Shown here piece by piece: positions 1-5,780 of a stretch of 5,780 bases of DNA (the stretch's first letter is position 1; each line of letters starts with the position of its first letter). The notes under the pieces were generated by a model. It made no database searches. It worked only from the letters and a program-made list of their open reading frames with translations, and had not been told where the DNA came from. The stretch spans positions 1 through 5,780 of the forward strand of contig JABJCS010000635.1 of assembly GCA_018665505.1 (NCBI GenBank). The letters run 5' to 3'. Origin of the DNA: Alphaproteobacteria bacterium. GTDB taxonomy: Bacteria; Pseudomonadota; Alphaproteobacteria; UBA8366. The position numbers and the translations under genes are program-made.

Positions 1-90
1 CGCGGCTTCGATTATTTGACTAAGGTGATAACTGGAGTAAAGTTCAAAGACGGTGTTGAGGTAACTGACATCGACCTGGTCGCCGCTTGA
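1..90 (+). CDS. C-terminal fragment of an unrecognised protein, possibly a transposase (5' end outside window)
   Basis: The first frame is open from base 1 to a TGA at 88-90, giving 29 codons. The peptide includes KVITGVKFKDGVEV and ends in LVAA. Its regular alternation of charged and hydrophobic residues looks like the end of a real protein rather than random sequence. The start and most of the gene lie to the left of the window. I do not firmly recognise the family. The short 'GVKFKDGVEV' tail, followed after the stop by a sequence resembling an insertion-sequence end, makes a transposase C-terminus a reasonable guess, but it is only inference. The gene is convergent with the hemY operon. 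Another housekeeping or hypothetical protein is equally compatible with so short a piece. Confidence 0.45.
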   Translation, partial: RGFDYLTKVITGVKFKDGVEVTDIDLVAA

Positions 91-128
91 TCCGGAGGTC
101 AAAACACCACTTCTGGCTATAACTCCGG
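1..128 (+). mobile_element. Possible right end of an insertion sequence
   Basis: This is tentative. After the stop codon at 88-90 comes a stretch ending in CTATAACTCC (117-126), which resembles from memory the terminal inverted repeats that follow transposase genes in some proteobacterial insertion sequences. CCGGAG (92-97) and CTCCGG (123-128) also form a short inverted repeat. The other end of the element, any target-site duplication and the body of the transposase are outside the window, so neither the family nor the exact boundary can be set. Confidence 0.22.
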
Positions 129-316
129 CTTCGATCGACAAAGACAAGGTGGCGGGTGATTTAAGGTTTTGGAAGAACTATATAAAAAGCGGTATCACTG
201 CTTATCGCACGGCTGCCACACCAAAACGCCGCGAACAGATTAGCAGAGATGTACGAACCGCATGGCCAAAATACCGCCGCGCCTTTCGTGCCAAATCTGA
301 ACTCCAACGATGAATC
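91..316. other. Noncoding region between convergent genes
   Basis: This 226-base interval separates the stop of the left-edge fragment from the stop of hemY. Short open frames exist here, but they run into hemY antisense or lack any ribosome-binding site or recognisable protein. I see no tRNA, riboswitch or repeat array. The only structures noted are a possible insertion-sequence end at about 91-128 and a weak hairpin followed by a T-run on the minus strand at 184-208. Confidence 0.6.
184..208 (-). terminator. Weak candidate intrinsic terminator of the hemCD-mic60-hemY operon
   Basis: Read on the minus strand, GCGATA and TACCGC flank an 8-base loop. They can form a five-pair stem with one A.C mismatch, followed directly by TTTTTATATA. 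The position, about 110 bases beyond the hemY stop, is suitable for the end of the operon. The stem is short and imperfect, so termination could be weak or Rho-dependent instead. Confidence 0.28.
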
Positions 317-1663
317 TCAACCCTGGGCGTTTGCGAGAAGCGGGACTGAACCCGAATATTCAATTTGCCCACGAGGCGTCGCCGATGGCGGCGCCTTCCA
401 TCGCAGATCTCCGAACGCTCCGCAATTTCCACAAGCTGTGCCCCACTGATCTGCATGCGACCCACAGCTTTCACAAATCCATGATTTATCAGCGGTGGCG
501 GTCGCCGCCGATCTACGCCAGGTATCCCCGGCCTCGGCATTGCCGTTTTCGCCTTCCTCTATATTCGCCATAAGCAGATAGGAGGAAGTCGTCGGCCGGT
601 CCTGCAGTATCGAGCTAAGGTATCGTCTCGCTTCACCCCACAATTGGGCTTTAAATGCATACTCCGCCAACAACAAAGCACCATCGGAATCGCCATGAGC
701 AATCAGCTTCTGAAGCGCCTTAAATCTATCAACTGGTAGATCGGAAGCCCCCATTTCCGCATATTCATGGGCGACACCGGGATAGTTGGTGCGCGCCCAC
801 GTTTGCTCCAATACCCGGATCGCACGTCGCTTCTTGCCGTCCGCATTGAGCAGGCGGGCGTATTCTATTGACGACGAGACAAGTAAAGGATCGAGGTCAT
901 AGGCTTCCCTCATAAAACCTATAGCGGCTTCCGTATCGCCCAAGTCGGAAGCCGACCTTCCGCGCTCATAAAGCACTAATGCGCGATTTTTCTTTCCCTC
1001 TTCCGATGGAACCGCATGACGTCTGATCGCTTCGGTCATCGTTTTATCAGCAGCGACCCAATCAAGCGCCATAATTTGAAGATCGAAGAGTTGGGGTAAA
1101 ACCCACGCCGCATCCGGTTTTAGCTCTCTTATTTTCTCCCCCAACCGCAGCGCTTCCGCTTTATTTCCCTCAGCCATCGCTTGTTCGAACAATCCGCGCA
1201 GTCCCGCCAATCCAGCGTCGCCTTCCTGTTGAATTGCTTGAAAGTGTTCCTTCGCGAGAGCTGTCTTTCCTTGTAACGCCGCCGCTTGAGCAATCAGAAG
1301 GTGGCCCGCGGCGGGCGCTCCCAACAAAGTATCGGCTCGATTGGCATGCCGTAACGCACCAGCCGCATCACCGGCCGCGAGCGATATCATGCCTTGCGCT
1401 AATTCTCGGTATCCTTTTCGCTCGCGATTTAGATGATGGGAGGACAGTAACCTGCTGGGCGCTTGACGTAAGTATCTCCAAATACGGTAAAAAATCGCCG
1501 TCGCCAACGCCAACAAAACGACAATCAGAACCAGAATCCCTATCGGTGGATCAATCCGCCAATCACGCCAAACAATTGTCACCGTTCCCGGCTCATTCGC
1601 GAGCCAAACACTGGCCAATACCAGCAATATCAGTTGCAGAAAAAAGAGCGCGGATCGAATCAT
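317..1663 (-). CDS. hemY: HemY-type inner-membrane TPR protein with C-terminal zinc-ribbon-like motif
   Basis: This 448-residue protein belongs to the HemY N-terminal/TPR family found in heme operons. It is not protoporphyrinogen oxidase, which shares the old gene name. Two hydrophobic helices at about residues 4-22 and 41-60 flank a short segment containing the family-typical VTIVWRDWRIDPP. About 300 residues of TPR-like helical pairs follow, for example around 85-145, 225-260 and 325-355, and should face the cytoplasm. Near the C-terminus, C397-x2-C400-x10-C411-x2-C414, framed by W395 and W422, resembles the rubredoxin-like metal site of LapB/YciM. The ATG overlaps the stop of the preceding gene as ATGA and is preceded by AAGGG seven bases upstream (1671-1675), which supports this start. 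The biochemical role of this HemY is not settled; its operon points to heme synthesis or assembly of membrane complexes. It is the last gene of the operon. The length and family assignment look normal. Confidence 0.88.
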   Translation of the reverse strand: MIRSALFFLQLILLVLASVWLANEPGTVTIVWRDWRIDPPIGILVLIVVLLALATAIFYRIWRYLRQAPSRLLSSHHLNRERKGYRELAQGMISLAAGDAAGALRHANRADTLLGAPAAGHLLIAQAAALQGKTALAKEHFQAIQQEGDAGLAGLRGLFEQAMAEGNKAEALRLGEKIRELKPDAAWVLPQLFDLQIMALDWVAADKTMTEAIRRHAVPSEEGKKNRALVLYERGRSASDLGDTEAAIGFMREAYDLDPLLVSSSIEYARLLNADGKKRRAIRVLEQTWARTNYPGVAHEYAEMGASDLPVDRFKALQKLIAHGDSDGALLLAEYAFKAQLWGEARRYLSSILQDRPTTSSYLLMANIEEGENGNAEAGDTWRRSAATATADKSWICESCGSHADQWGTACGNCGAFGDLRWKAPPSATPRGQIEYSGSVPLLANAQG

Positions 1664-3114
1664 TGCACAACCCTTTTCTTCGGCGACGGCGTGGAATTCT
1701 CAATCGCGGAGCCGGAACGCCCAACAATGGCCTCATGCAGACGCAACAAATCCTTCTCCAAGCGTAAGCGCACGCCAATCTTCCCTCGCCAGGAATCGAC
1801 TTTGTCGCCGTAGCCTTGGGTAACTTCAATCGCGGTCTTCAAATCACCTTTCGCAAGCGCTCTTTCCGCCAGCGTTATCGGCGAACTGCTCCCGTCACCG
1901 ATTCGTCGCAATCCAACAGCAGCCTTTAACTGCGCCCAAGCCCCATCCGCCAAACCCCAACCTTCCGCTGGAGGGCGGCCCGCTGCCAGGATAGTCCGAA
2001 TTTGACTAAACTCCTGATTCAGCTCAGCGCTTGTAGCCAACCCTTGTGCTGCGCCAACCTCGAATTCCTTAAGAATTTCGGTAACGGTCAAATCTTGAGA
2101 TGCAATACGCCGAATACGTTCCAAGGCATTTTTAATGTTCGAACCCGACTGTACGGCCGCTTCCAGCTGTCCCATCGCAACAATCAAAGCGACGTCAGCG
2201 CTAGCCGCTCCGCCGCGCCGCGAGATTGCCTTGGAGATTTTCTTCTCAGCACTCTTTTGTCCTGATTGAAGTGATGCGATTTTCATGTTCGCGTCGTCAA
2301 ACCGTGATTTTAGTTCGGCAATGGCCGCCGCTGCCTTTGAAGCCTCTTTAGAGGAAGCTTCACTAAACTGCCTCTTCGCTGCCAACACCTCAGTCCCAAT
2401 TTCAGTAATGCTCGCCCGCAATTGTGCAATTTCGGCAGCATTATCGCCCTTACCGACAGTCGACAGATTCCGCGCGACGGCCTCGATCCGAAGACTAATA
2501 TCTTCAATTCTCCGCTCTAGTTTTTCGCGATTGGCGGCATTCTCGGCCAATGCCCGGGAATTTGCGTCGAGTTTTTGGAAAACTCTCTTCTCAAATTCGT
2601 CTAAACGCCCGTAGACATTCTCCAGATTGACGGGCCCCGGTGCGGGGAAAAGGCCAGGGCGAAATATACTCACGCCGACGGCGAGCAGCGCCAGTAGCGA
2701 CAGAAACACTGCTATCCCTGCGAATGCCCCGCCACGCCTTCGAGGAACGGCGACTGTATCTGATTGATCGACGCTTATGTCCGCTTCCGGGATTGGATTG
2801 GCTGTCTCAGCATTATCGGTCTCCGTTTCCGTTATCGTCTCTACCTTTTTAGACATTTCGGCGTTTGGAGAGACCTCATCGCTTTCAACGACCAACGCAT
2901 CTTCTGAAATACTGATGCCTAACTCCGTTAGTGTACGCTCAATTTCCGTATGTCTGTTCTCAGGAATACGTCCACGTGTCTTCCAACCTTGGACGGTGGT
3001 TACTGGAACACCAAGCTTTGCGGCGGCAGGGCGAATACCGCCAAGCGCCTGTATGATTTCTTCCGCATTCGGAAACGTACGCTCCCCACTGCCGGAATCG
3101 TTAGCTTGTTCCAT
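1660..3114 (-). CDS. mic60: Mic60/mitofilin-like membrane protein (COG4223 type) with N-terminal helix-turn-helix-like domain
   Basis: This 484-residue protein has four parts. Residues 14-54 resemble a small helix-turn-helix domain (GGIRPAAAKLGV then TTVQGWKTRGRIPENR). Residues 67-124 are an acidic, Thr-rich linker. PRRR at 124-127 precedes one hydrophobic helix (about 129-151), predicting the N-terminus inside the cell and the rest in the periplasm. Residues 165-300 are charged, heptad-like coiled coil, and 305-470 match the mitofilin C-terminal region, with SPITLAERALAKGD and a helix ending in RLEKDLLRLHEAI. Bacterial Mic60 homologues are known to bind and bend membranes and to form contact sites with outer-membrane proteins; this protein's role is inferred from that. 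The in-frame TTG at 3120 abuts the Shine-Dalgarno sequence, whereas ATG at 3114 has AGAGG (3121-3125) six bases upstream, so I chose 3114. The gene overlaps hemD by 14 bases and hemY by ATGA. The N-terminal domain is the odd part. Confidence 0.85.
   Translation of the reverse strand: MEQANDSGSGERTFPNAEEIIQALGGIRPAAAKLGVPVTTVQGWKTRGRIPENRHTEIERTLTELGISISEDALVVESDEVSPNAEMSKKVETITETETDNAETANPIPEADISVDQSDTVAVPRRRGGAFAGIAVFLSLLALLAVGVSIFRPGLFPAPGPVNLENVYGRLDEFEKRVFQKLDANSRALAENAANREKLERRIEDISLRIEAVARNLSTVGKGDNAAEIAQLRASITEIGTEVLAAKRQFSEASSKEASKAAAAIAELKSRFDDANMKIASLQSGQKSAEKKISKAISRRGGAASADVALIVAMGQLEAAVQSGSNIKNALERIRRIASQDLTVTEILKEFEVGAAQGLATSAELNQEFSQIRTILAAGRPPAEGWGLADGAWAQLKAAVGLRRIGDGSSSPITLAERALAKGDLKTAIEVTQGYGDKVDSWRGKIGVRLRLEKDLLRLHEAIVGRSGSAIENSTPSPKKRVVQ
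2953..3075 (-). other. Helix-turn-helix-like domain at the N-terminus of the Mic60-like protein
   Basis: Residues 14-54 of the mic60-like product read as three short helices: a first helix NAEEIIQALGG, a second PAAAKLGV, and a recognition helix beginning TTVQGWKTRG, followed by RIPENR. The pattern 'GG-x3-AAAKLGVP-x2-TVQGWKxRGRIP' matches small Cro/YdaS-like DNA-binding domains of proteobacteria, where the tail 'W..RGRIP..R' is recurrent. DNA binding is inferred from this pattern only. It sits in one continuous reading frame with the transmembrane helix. Confidence 0.65.
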
Positions 3115-3850
3115 TATCAACCTCTAATTCGCCAAACAACTGCATCAACGCTTCGAAATTTGGTTCGCTCGCAATCAATATTTGGCGCCATGGTATTCCT
3201 TTAACCGGTACGGCCACCGCCGGACTAAGACATATAACTGACATATCCTGGCCACGATCAAGGATACCCGAATATTCCGCCAGCTTAGCAAACGTACGCG
3301 CGGTTCTCGGAGAGAATAACGCAACACAATCGACCGCTCCATTCCGAATAGTTTGAATTGTACGCGTACTCAATTCTTCCGACATCCGTGATTCGTACAT
3401 CGCTTTTCTGACTATCTGGTATCCCAATCGTTGCAGCTCTCCACTCAGATCGCCAGCTGTAACGCTACCCGCCACGTGTAGAAGCGGGCCCGATACGGGT
3501 CCAATTGTTCGCACTATCAGAGCGGCCAGCGATTCCACGTTACCGTCAGCACTGAACACTTGCTGAAAGCCCGCTTCCTGCGCGAACCGGGCGGTACTGT
3601 CGCCAACCGCAAATACCGGTATGTCGCGTTGCGCGGAAACGCGCGCAAAGGCCCTCACGCCATTCCTGGACGTAAAAATTAGCGCCTTAAAATTCTCCAG
3701 ATCGGGCGCCGCCCCATCGAAAAACGATATCTGCAATAAGGGCTCGGAGACTACGGTCATACCGAGTTGCGACAATCGCTCATTCAGTTCCGCAGCATCT
3801 TCCAACGGCCGCGTATTCAAGACACAGCGCGGTCGGGATTCCGACGTCAT
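3101..3850 (-). CDS. hemD: Uroporphyrinogen-III synthase
   Basis: HemD cyclises hydroxymethylbilane with inversion of ring D to give uroporphyrinogen III, the branch point to heme, siroheme, cobalamin and chlorophylls; it acts in the cytoplasm. The 249-residue length is normal. The family is poorly conserved, but its recognisable landmarks are present: LNTRPLEDA near residue 11, IFTSRNGVRAFA at 58-69, PVFAVGDSTA at 78-87, LHVAGSVTAGDL at 124-135, ALFSPRTARTFAKL at 177-190 and CLSPAVA at 207-213. These fit the two-lobed fold with the active site between domains. The ATG overlaps the hemC stop as ATGA and has no clear Shine-Dalgarno sequence of its own, so translation is probably coupled to hemC. 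Its 3' end overlaps the next gene by 14 bases. No truncation or unusual feature is visible. Confidence 0.93.
   Translation of the reverse strand: MTSESRPRCVLNTRPLEDAAELNERLSQLGMTVVSEPLLQISFFDGAAPDLENFKALIFTSRNGVRAFARVSAQRDIPVFAVGDSTARFAQEAGFQQVFSADGNVESLAALIVRTIGPVSGPLLHVAGSVTAGDLSGELQRLGYQIVRKAMYESRMSEELSTRTIQTIRNGAVDCVALFSPRTARTFAKLAEYSGILDRGQDMSVICLSPAVAVPVKGIPWRQILIASEPNFEALMQLFGELEVDNGTS
3121..3125 (-). promoter_or_regulatory. Ribosome-binding site that decides the mic60-like start
   Basis: AGAGG on the minus strand lies six bases before the ATG at 3114 and directly against the in-frame TTG at 3120. The spacing favours the ATG. The site lies inside the 3' end of hemD. Confidence 0.6.
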
Positions 3851-4770
3851 GGCAAAAAGTCAGGTCCAGCCGTCGACTTTAATTCTTGCCCGGCATCTAT
3901 TCCCATCTTTAAGGCGTCGGAGATTTGCCCCCGACGCTCCGTCGCATGAACAATTGACCCATCCGGTTTGGCCACAAGCGCCCGCAAATGGATAGTACCC
4001 TCATTCTCCTCCGCGAGCCCCGCAATCGGCGTGCGACAGGACCCGTCGAGCTCCGCGAGAACCGCTCTTTCCGCCGTCACCTCTGCCGCCGTCACCTCGT
4101 CGTTGAGAACCTGAGATAGCTCCAAGGTATCAACATCACTCTCCCGTATCTCCAGCGCGATCGCACCTTGTCCCACAGCCGGTAAAAGCTTGTCCGTTTC
4201 CAGCAATTCGGAAACGACTCCGGTGTTCTCAAGCCTATTAAGACCCGCCATTGCCAAAATTGTAGCATCCGCCTCGCCATCTTTTAATTTTCGCAATCGC
4301 GTCTGCACATTGCCGCGAAACGGAATCACGGTCAGATCCGGTCGTCGCGCCAATATCTGGGCCTGGCGGCGTAAGGAAGCGGTACCAATGACGCTTCCTG
4401 ACGCCAGACTATCGAGATCCTGACCGTCTCGAGATATCAGCGCATCTCTCGAATCCTCGCGCGTGAGGATCGGACCTAAAACCAAACCAGCCGGGAATTC
4501 TGTGAGCATGTCCTTCGCCGAATGAACGGCAATGTCCACTCTTCCATCGAATAGCGCTTGCTCGATTTCCTTGGTGAACAGGCCTTTGCCACCGATTGCC
4601 GCGAGCGTCCGGTCTTGAATGCGGTCTCCGGTCGTCGAAATGACCACAATTTCTACCGCTAAATCCGCATGAGCCGCTATCAAACGATCCCGCACCAACT
4701 CTGCTTGAATCAATGCCAGAGGTGAGCCGCGCGTTCCAAGCCTTAAGATTTTCTCGTCATTCATTTTCAT
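3847..4770 (-). CDS. hemC: Hydroxymethylbilane synthase (porphobilinogen deaminase)
   Basis: HemC links four porphobilinogen molecules head to tail into hydroxymethylbilane, the substrate of the HemD encoded next to it, in the cytoplasm. The 307-residue length is typical. The N-terminal LRLGTRGSPLALIQA (9-23), STTGD (45-49), GGKGLFTKEIE (60-70), the catalytic-Asp segment HSAKD with D87, TASLRRQAQ (130-138), FRGNVQTRL (151-159) and VGQGAIALE (199-207) all match the family. C245 in LDGSCRTPIAG is the residue that carries the dipyrromethane cofactor. One small departure is Leu where KDMP or KDVP is usual after the catalytic Asp (residue 89). Two ATGs are possible, 4770 and 4764. Neither has a strong Shine-Dalgarno sequence and both leave the conserved start intact, so I keep the longer one. 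This is the first gene of the operon, so the promoter should lie in 4771-4849. Confidence 0.97.
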   Translation of the reverse strand: MKMNDEKILRLGTRGSPLALIQAELVRDRLIAAHADLAVEIVVISTTGDRIQDRTLAAIGGKGLFTKEIEQALFDGRVDIAVHSAKDMLTEFPAGLVLGPILTREDSRDALISRDGQDLDSLASGSVIGTASLRRQAQILARRPDLTVIPFRGNVQTRLRKLKDGEADATILAMAGLNRLENTGVVSELLETDKLLPAVGQGAIALEIRESDVDTLELSQVLNDEVTAAEVTAERAVLAELDGSCRTPIAGLAEENEGTIHLRALVAKPDGSIVHATERRGQISDALKMGIDAGQELKSTAGPDFLP

Positions 4771-4849
4771 GTCACATATTTATTGTTTCAACGACAGGAC
4801 CGAAAGAGATTTGCACCTTCGGACATCACCTCATACAAGCTAGAGCATC
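4771..4849. promoter_or_regulatory. Divergent promoter region between hemC and tsaD
   Basis: These 79 bases must contain or overlap the start signals for both divergent transcription units. Matches to sigma-70 boxes are poor. On the minus strand, TTGTAT and TGCAAA are 17 bases apart, and an A/T-rich TAAATA sits close to the hemC start. On the plus strand, TTGTTT (4783-4788) is followed by an AT-poor spacer. I cannot choose a promoter. AGAG at 4842-4845, four bases before the tsaD ATG, is a weak ribosome-binding site. No clear operator or riboswitch is visible. Confidence 0.45.
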
Positions 4850-5780
4850 ATGTTGGTAATGGGCATCGAAACATCATGCGACGAAACAGCCGTCGCAATC
4901 GTCGCAGACGACCGCCGAATTCTTTCCAATAGAATTCTATCGCAGCTTGGTGAACACCGTCCATACGGCGGTGTAGTCCCCGAAATTGCCGCCCGCAGTC
5001 ATCTGCAGCATCTGCCCGGAATTATACGTTCCGCGTTGGACAATGCCGGTGTGAAATTTTCAGACCTCGATGGCGTTGCGGCGACAGCAGGCCCTGGCCT
5101 AATTGGCGGTGTGATGATTGGGTTAATGGCCGCAAAGTCCATCGCACTTGTGCACGAATTACCGTTTATCGCCATCAATCACATGGAAGCCCATGCGCTC
5201 ACGCCGCGCCTTACGAATAACATCGCGTTTCCCTATTTGGCCTTATTGGTATCTGGCGGACACAGCCAATTTGTCGCTGTTGCCGGACCGAATCGACACA
5301 CGATTTATGGCGCTACAATCGACGACGCCATCGGCGAAGCTTTCGATAAAACTGCCGCATTGCTGGGTCTCCCCTATCCGGGTGGCCCTTCAATTGAGAA
5401 CATCGCCAGCGAAGGTGATCCGCTCACCTATCAATTGCCGCGCCCGATGAAGGGACGCCCAAATTGCGATTTTTCGTTCTCCGGCCTCAAGACAGCGGTT
5501 CGGAGGTTGGCGGAGAAACCGGACACCGATCTCGATGCTCCTGCTACGGTTGCCAATATTGCCGCGTCGTTCCAATTGGCGGCGGCAGACGTGGTTTCCG
5601 ACCGCACCACCAATGCGATCCAGCGCTTTAAAGCCGATTATCCGGACGGAAATACCTTGGTCGCTGCTGGGGGCGTCGCATCAAATCTCACCTTGCGCGT
5701 CTCTCTTAAGGAAACCGCCGCTAAAGCTGGATTGCAATTCGTGGCACCACCACCAGCGCTTTGCACCGACAATGGTGCTA
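4850..5780 (+). CDS. tsaD: tRNA N6-adenosine threonylcarbamoyltransferase TsaD (3' end outside window)
   Basis: TsaD (formerly Gcp/YgjD), with TsaB and TsaE, transfers the threonylcarbamoyl group from the adenylate made by TsaC onto A37 of ANN-decoding tRNAs, forming t6A. The frame is open for 310 codons from ATG 4850 to the window edge; the family is usually about 340-360 residues, so only the last few dozen are missing. The start MLVMGIETSCDET aligns residue for residue with the E. coli beginning MRVLGIETSCDET, and the metal ligands fall at H111 and H115 in NHMEAH, which supports this start over ATG 4859. Other family motifs are TAGPGLIGG (79-87), LLVSGGHSQF, IDDAIGEAFDKTA, YPGGP, CDFSFSGLKTAV, AGGVASN and the terminal LCTDNGA, whose Asp (residue 307) is the third metal ligand. 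No defects are visible. It diverges from hemC, an arrangement I recall from other alphaproteobacteria. Confidence 0.97.
   Translation, partial: MLVMGIETSCDETAVAIVADDRRILSNRILSQLGEHRPYGGVVPEIAARSHLQHLPGIIRSALDNAGVKFSDLDGVAATAGPGLIGGVMIGLMAAKSIALVHELPFIAINHMEAHALTPRLTNNIAFPYLALLVSGGHSQFVAVAGPNRHTIYGATIDDAIGEAFDKTAALLGLPYPGGPSIENIASEGDPLTYQLPRPMKGRPNCDFSFSGLKTAVRRLAEKPDTDLDAPATVANIAASFQLAAADVVSDRTTNAIQRFKADYPDGNTLVAAGGVASNLTLRVSLKETAAKAGLQFVAPPPALCTDNGA

Noticed and set aside
220..282. Two similar CCAAAA...CCGCG stretches in the noncoding region
   Set aside because: They are short and imperfect, occur only twice, and have no regular spacing, so they are not a repeat array.
202..540. A 112-codon minus-strand open frame overlapping the hemY 3' end
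   Set aside because: Most of it is hemY in another frame, and the Arg-rich translation is typical of a shadow in GC-rich coding sequence.
317..1663. Reading hemY as protoporphyrinogen oxidase because of the gene name
   Set aside because: There is no FAD-binding motif. The protein has two N-terminal membrane helices and TPR repeats, which define the other, unrelated HemY family.
1234..1767. A 177-codon plus-strand open frame antisense to hemY and the end of the mic60-like gene
   Set aside because: It lies opposite two well-supported genes, crosses their junction, and its translation is low-complexity in character with no recognisable domain. It is a shadow frame.
3112..3120. TTG at 3120 as the start of the mic60-like gene
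   Set aside because: It directly abuts the AGAGG sequence with no spacer, while the ATG at 3114 has ideal six-base spacing.
2777..3127. A 116-codon plus-strand open frame antisense to the N-terminal part of the mic60-like gene
   Set aside because: Its Ser/Val-rich translation is what the complement of the acidic Thr/Glu linker produces. It has no ribosome-binding site or family resemblance.

Overview
The window looks like an alphaproteobacterial chromosome segment of moderate GC content (judged by eye). The evidence is the gene order: hemC, hemD, a Mic60/mitofilin-like membrane protein and a TPR-type HemY run on the minus strand, diverging from tsaD on the plus strand. COG4223 mitofilin-like proteins and this heme/tsaD neighbourhood are characteristic of Alphaproteobacteria. 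I cannot place the organism below class level.

Layout, left to right. Bases 1-90 (+) hold the last 29 codons of an unrecognised protein, possibly an insertion-sequence transposase. Bases 91-316 are noncoding, lie between convergent genes, and contain a weak candidate terminator for the minus-strand operon. Bases 317-4770 (-) form a tightly packed four-gene operon, read right to left: hemC (4770-3847), hemD (3850-3101), mic60-like (3114-1660) and hemY (1663-317). Every junction overlaps: ATGA at hemC/hemD and mic60/hemY, and 14 bases at hemD/mic60. Bases 4771-4849 are the divergent intergenic region. tsaD starts at 4850 (+) and runs off the right edge.

How the genes work together. HemC polymerises porphobilinogen to hydroxymethylbilane and HemD closes it to uroporphyrinogen III, the precursor of all tetrapyrroles. 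The next two genes encode membrane proteins: a Mic60-like protein of the family linked to inner-membrane curvature and contact sites, and HemY, a two-helix inner-membrane TPR protein with a C-terminal zinc-ribbon-like motif. The operon thus pairs a cytosolic heme segment with membrane-organising proteins. TsaD, on the other side of the promoter region, makes the t6A modification of tRNA and is functionally separate.

The most unusual feature is the N-terminus of the Mic60-like protein. Ahead of its transmembrane helix it carries a compact helix-turn-helix-like domain and an acidic/Thr-rich linker, giving the architecture of a membrane-anchored DNA-binding protein with a periplasmic coiled coil and mitofilin domain. 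The rest of the window is ordinary housekeeping sequence.
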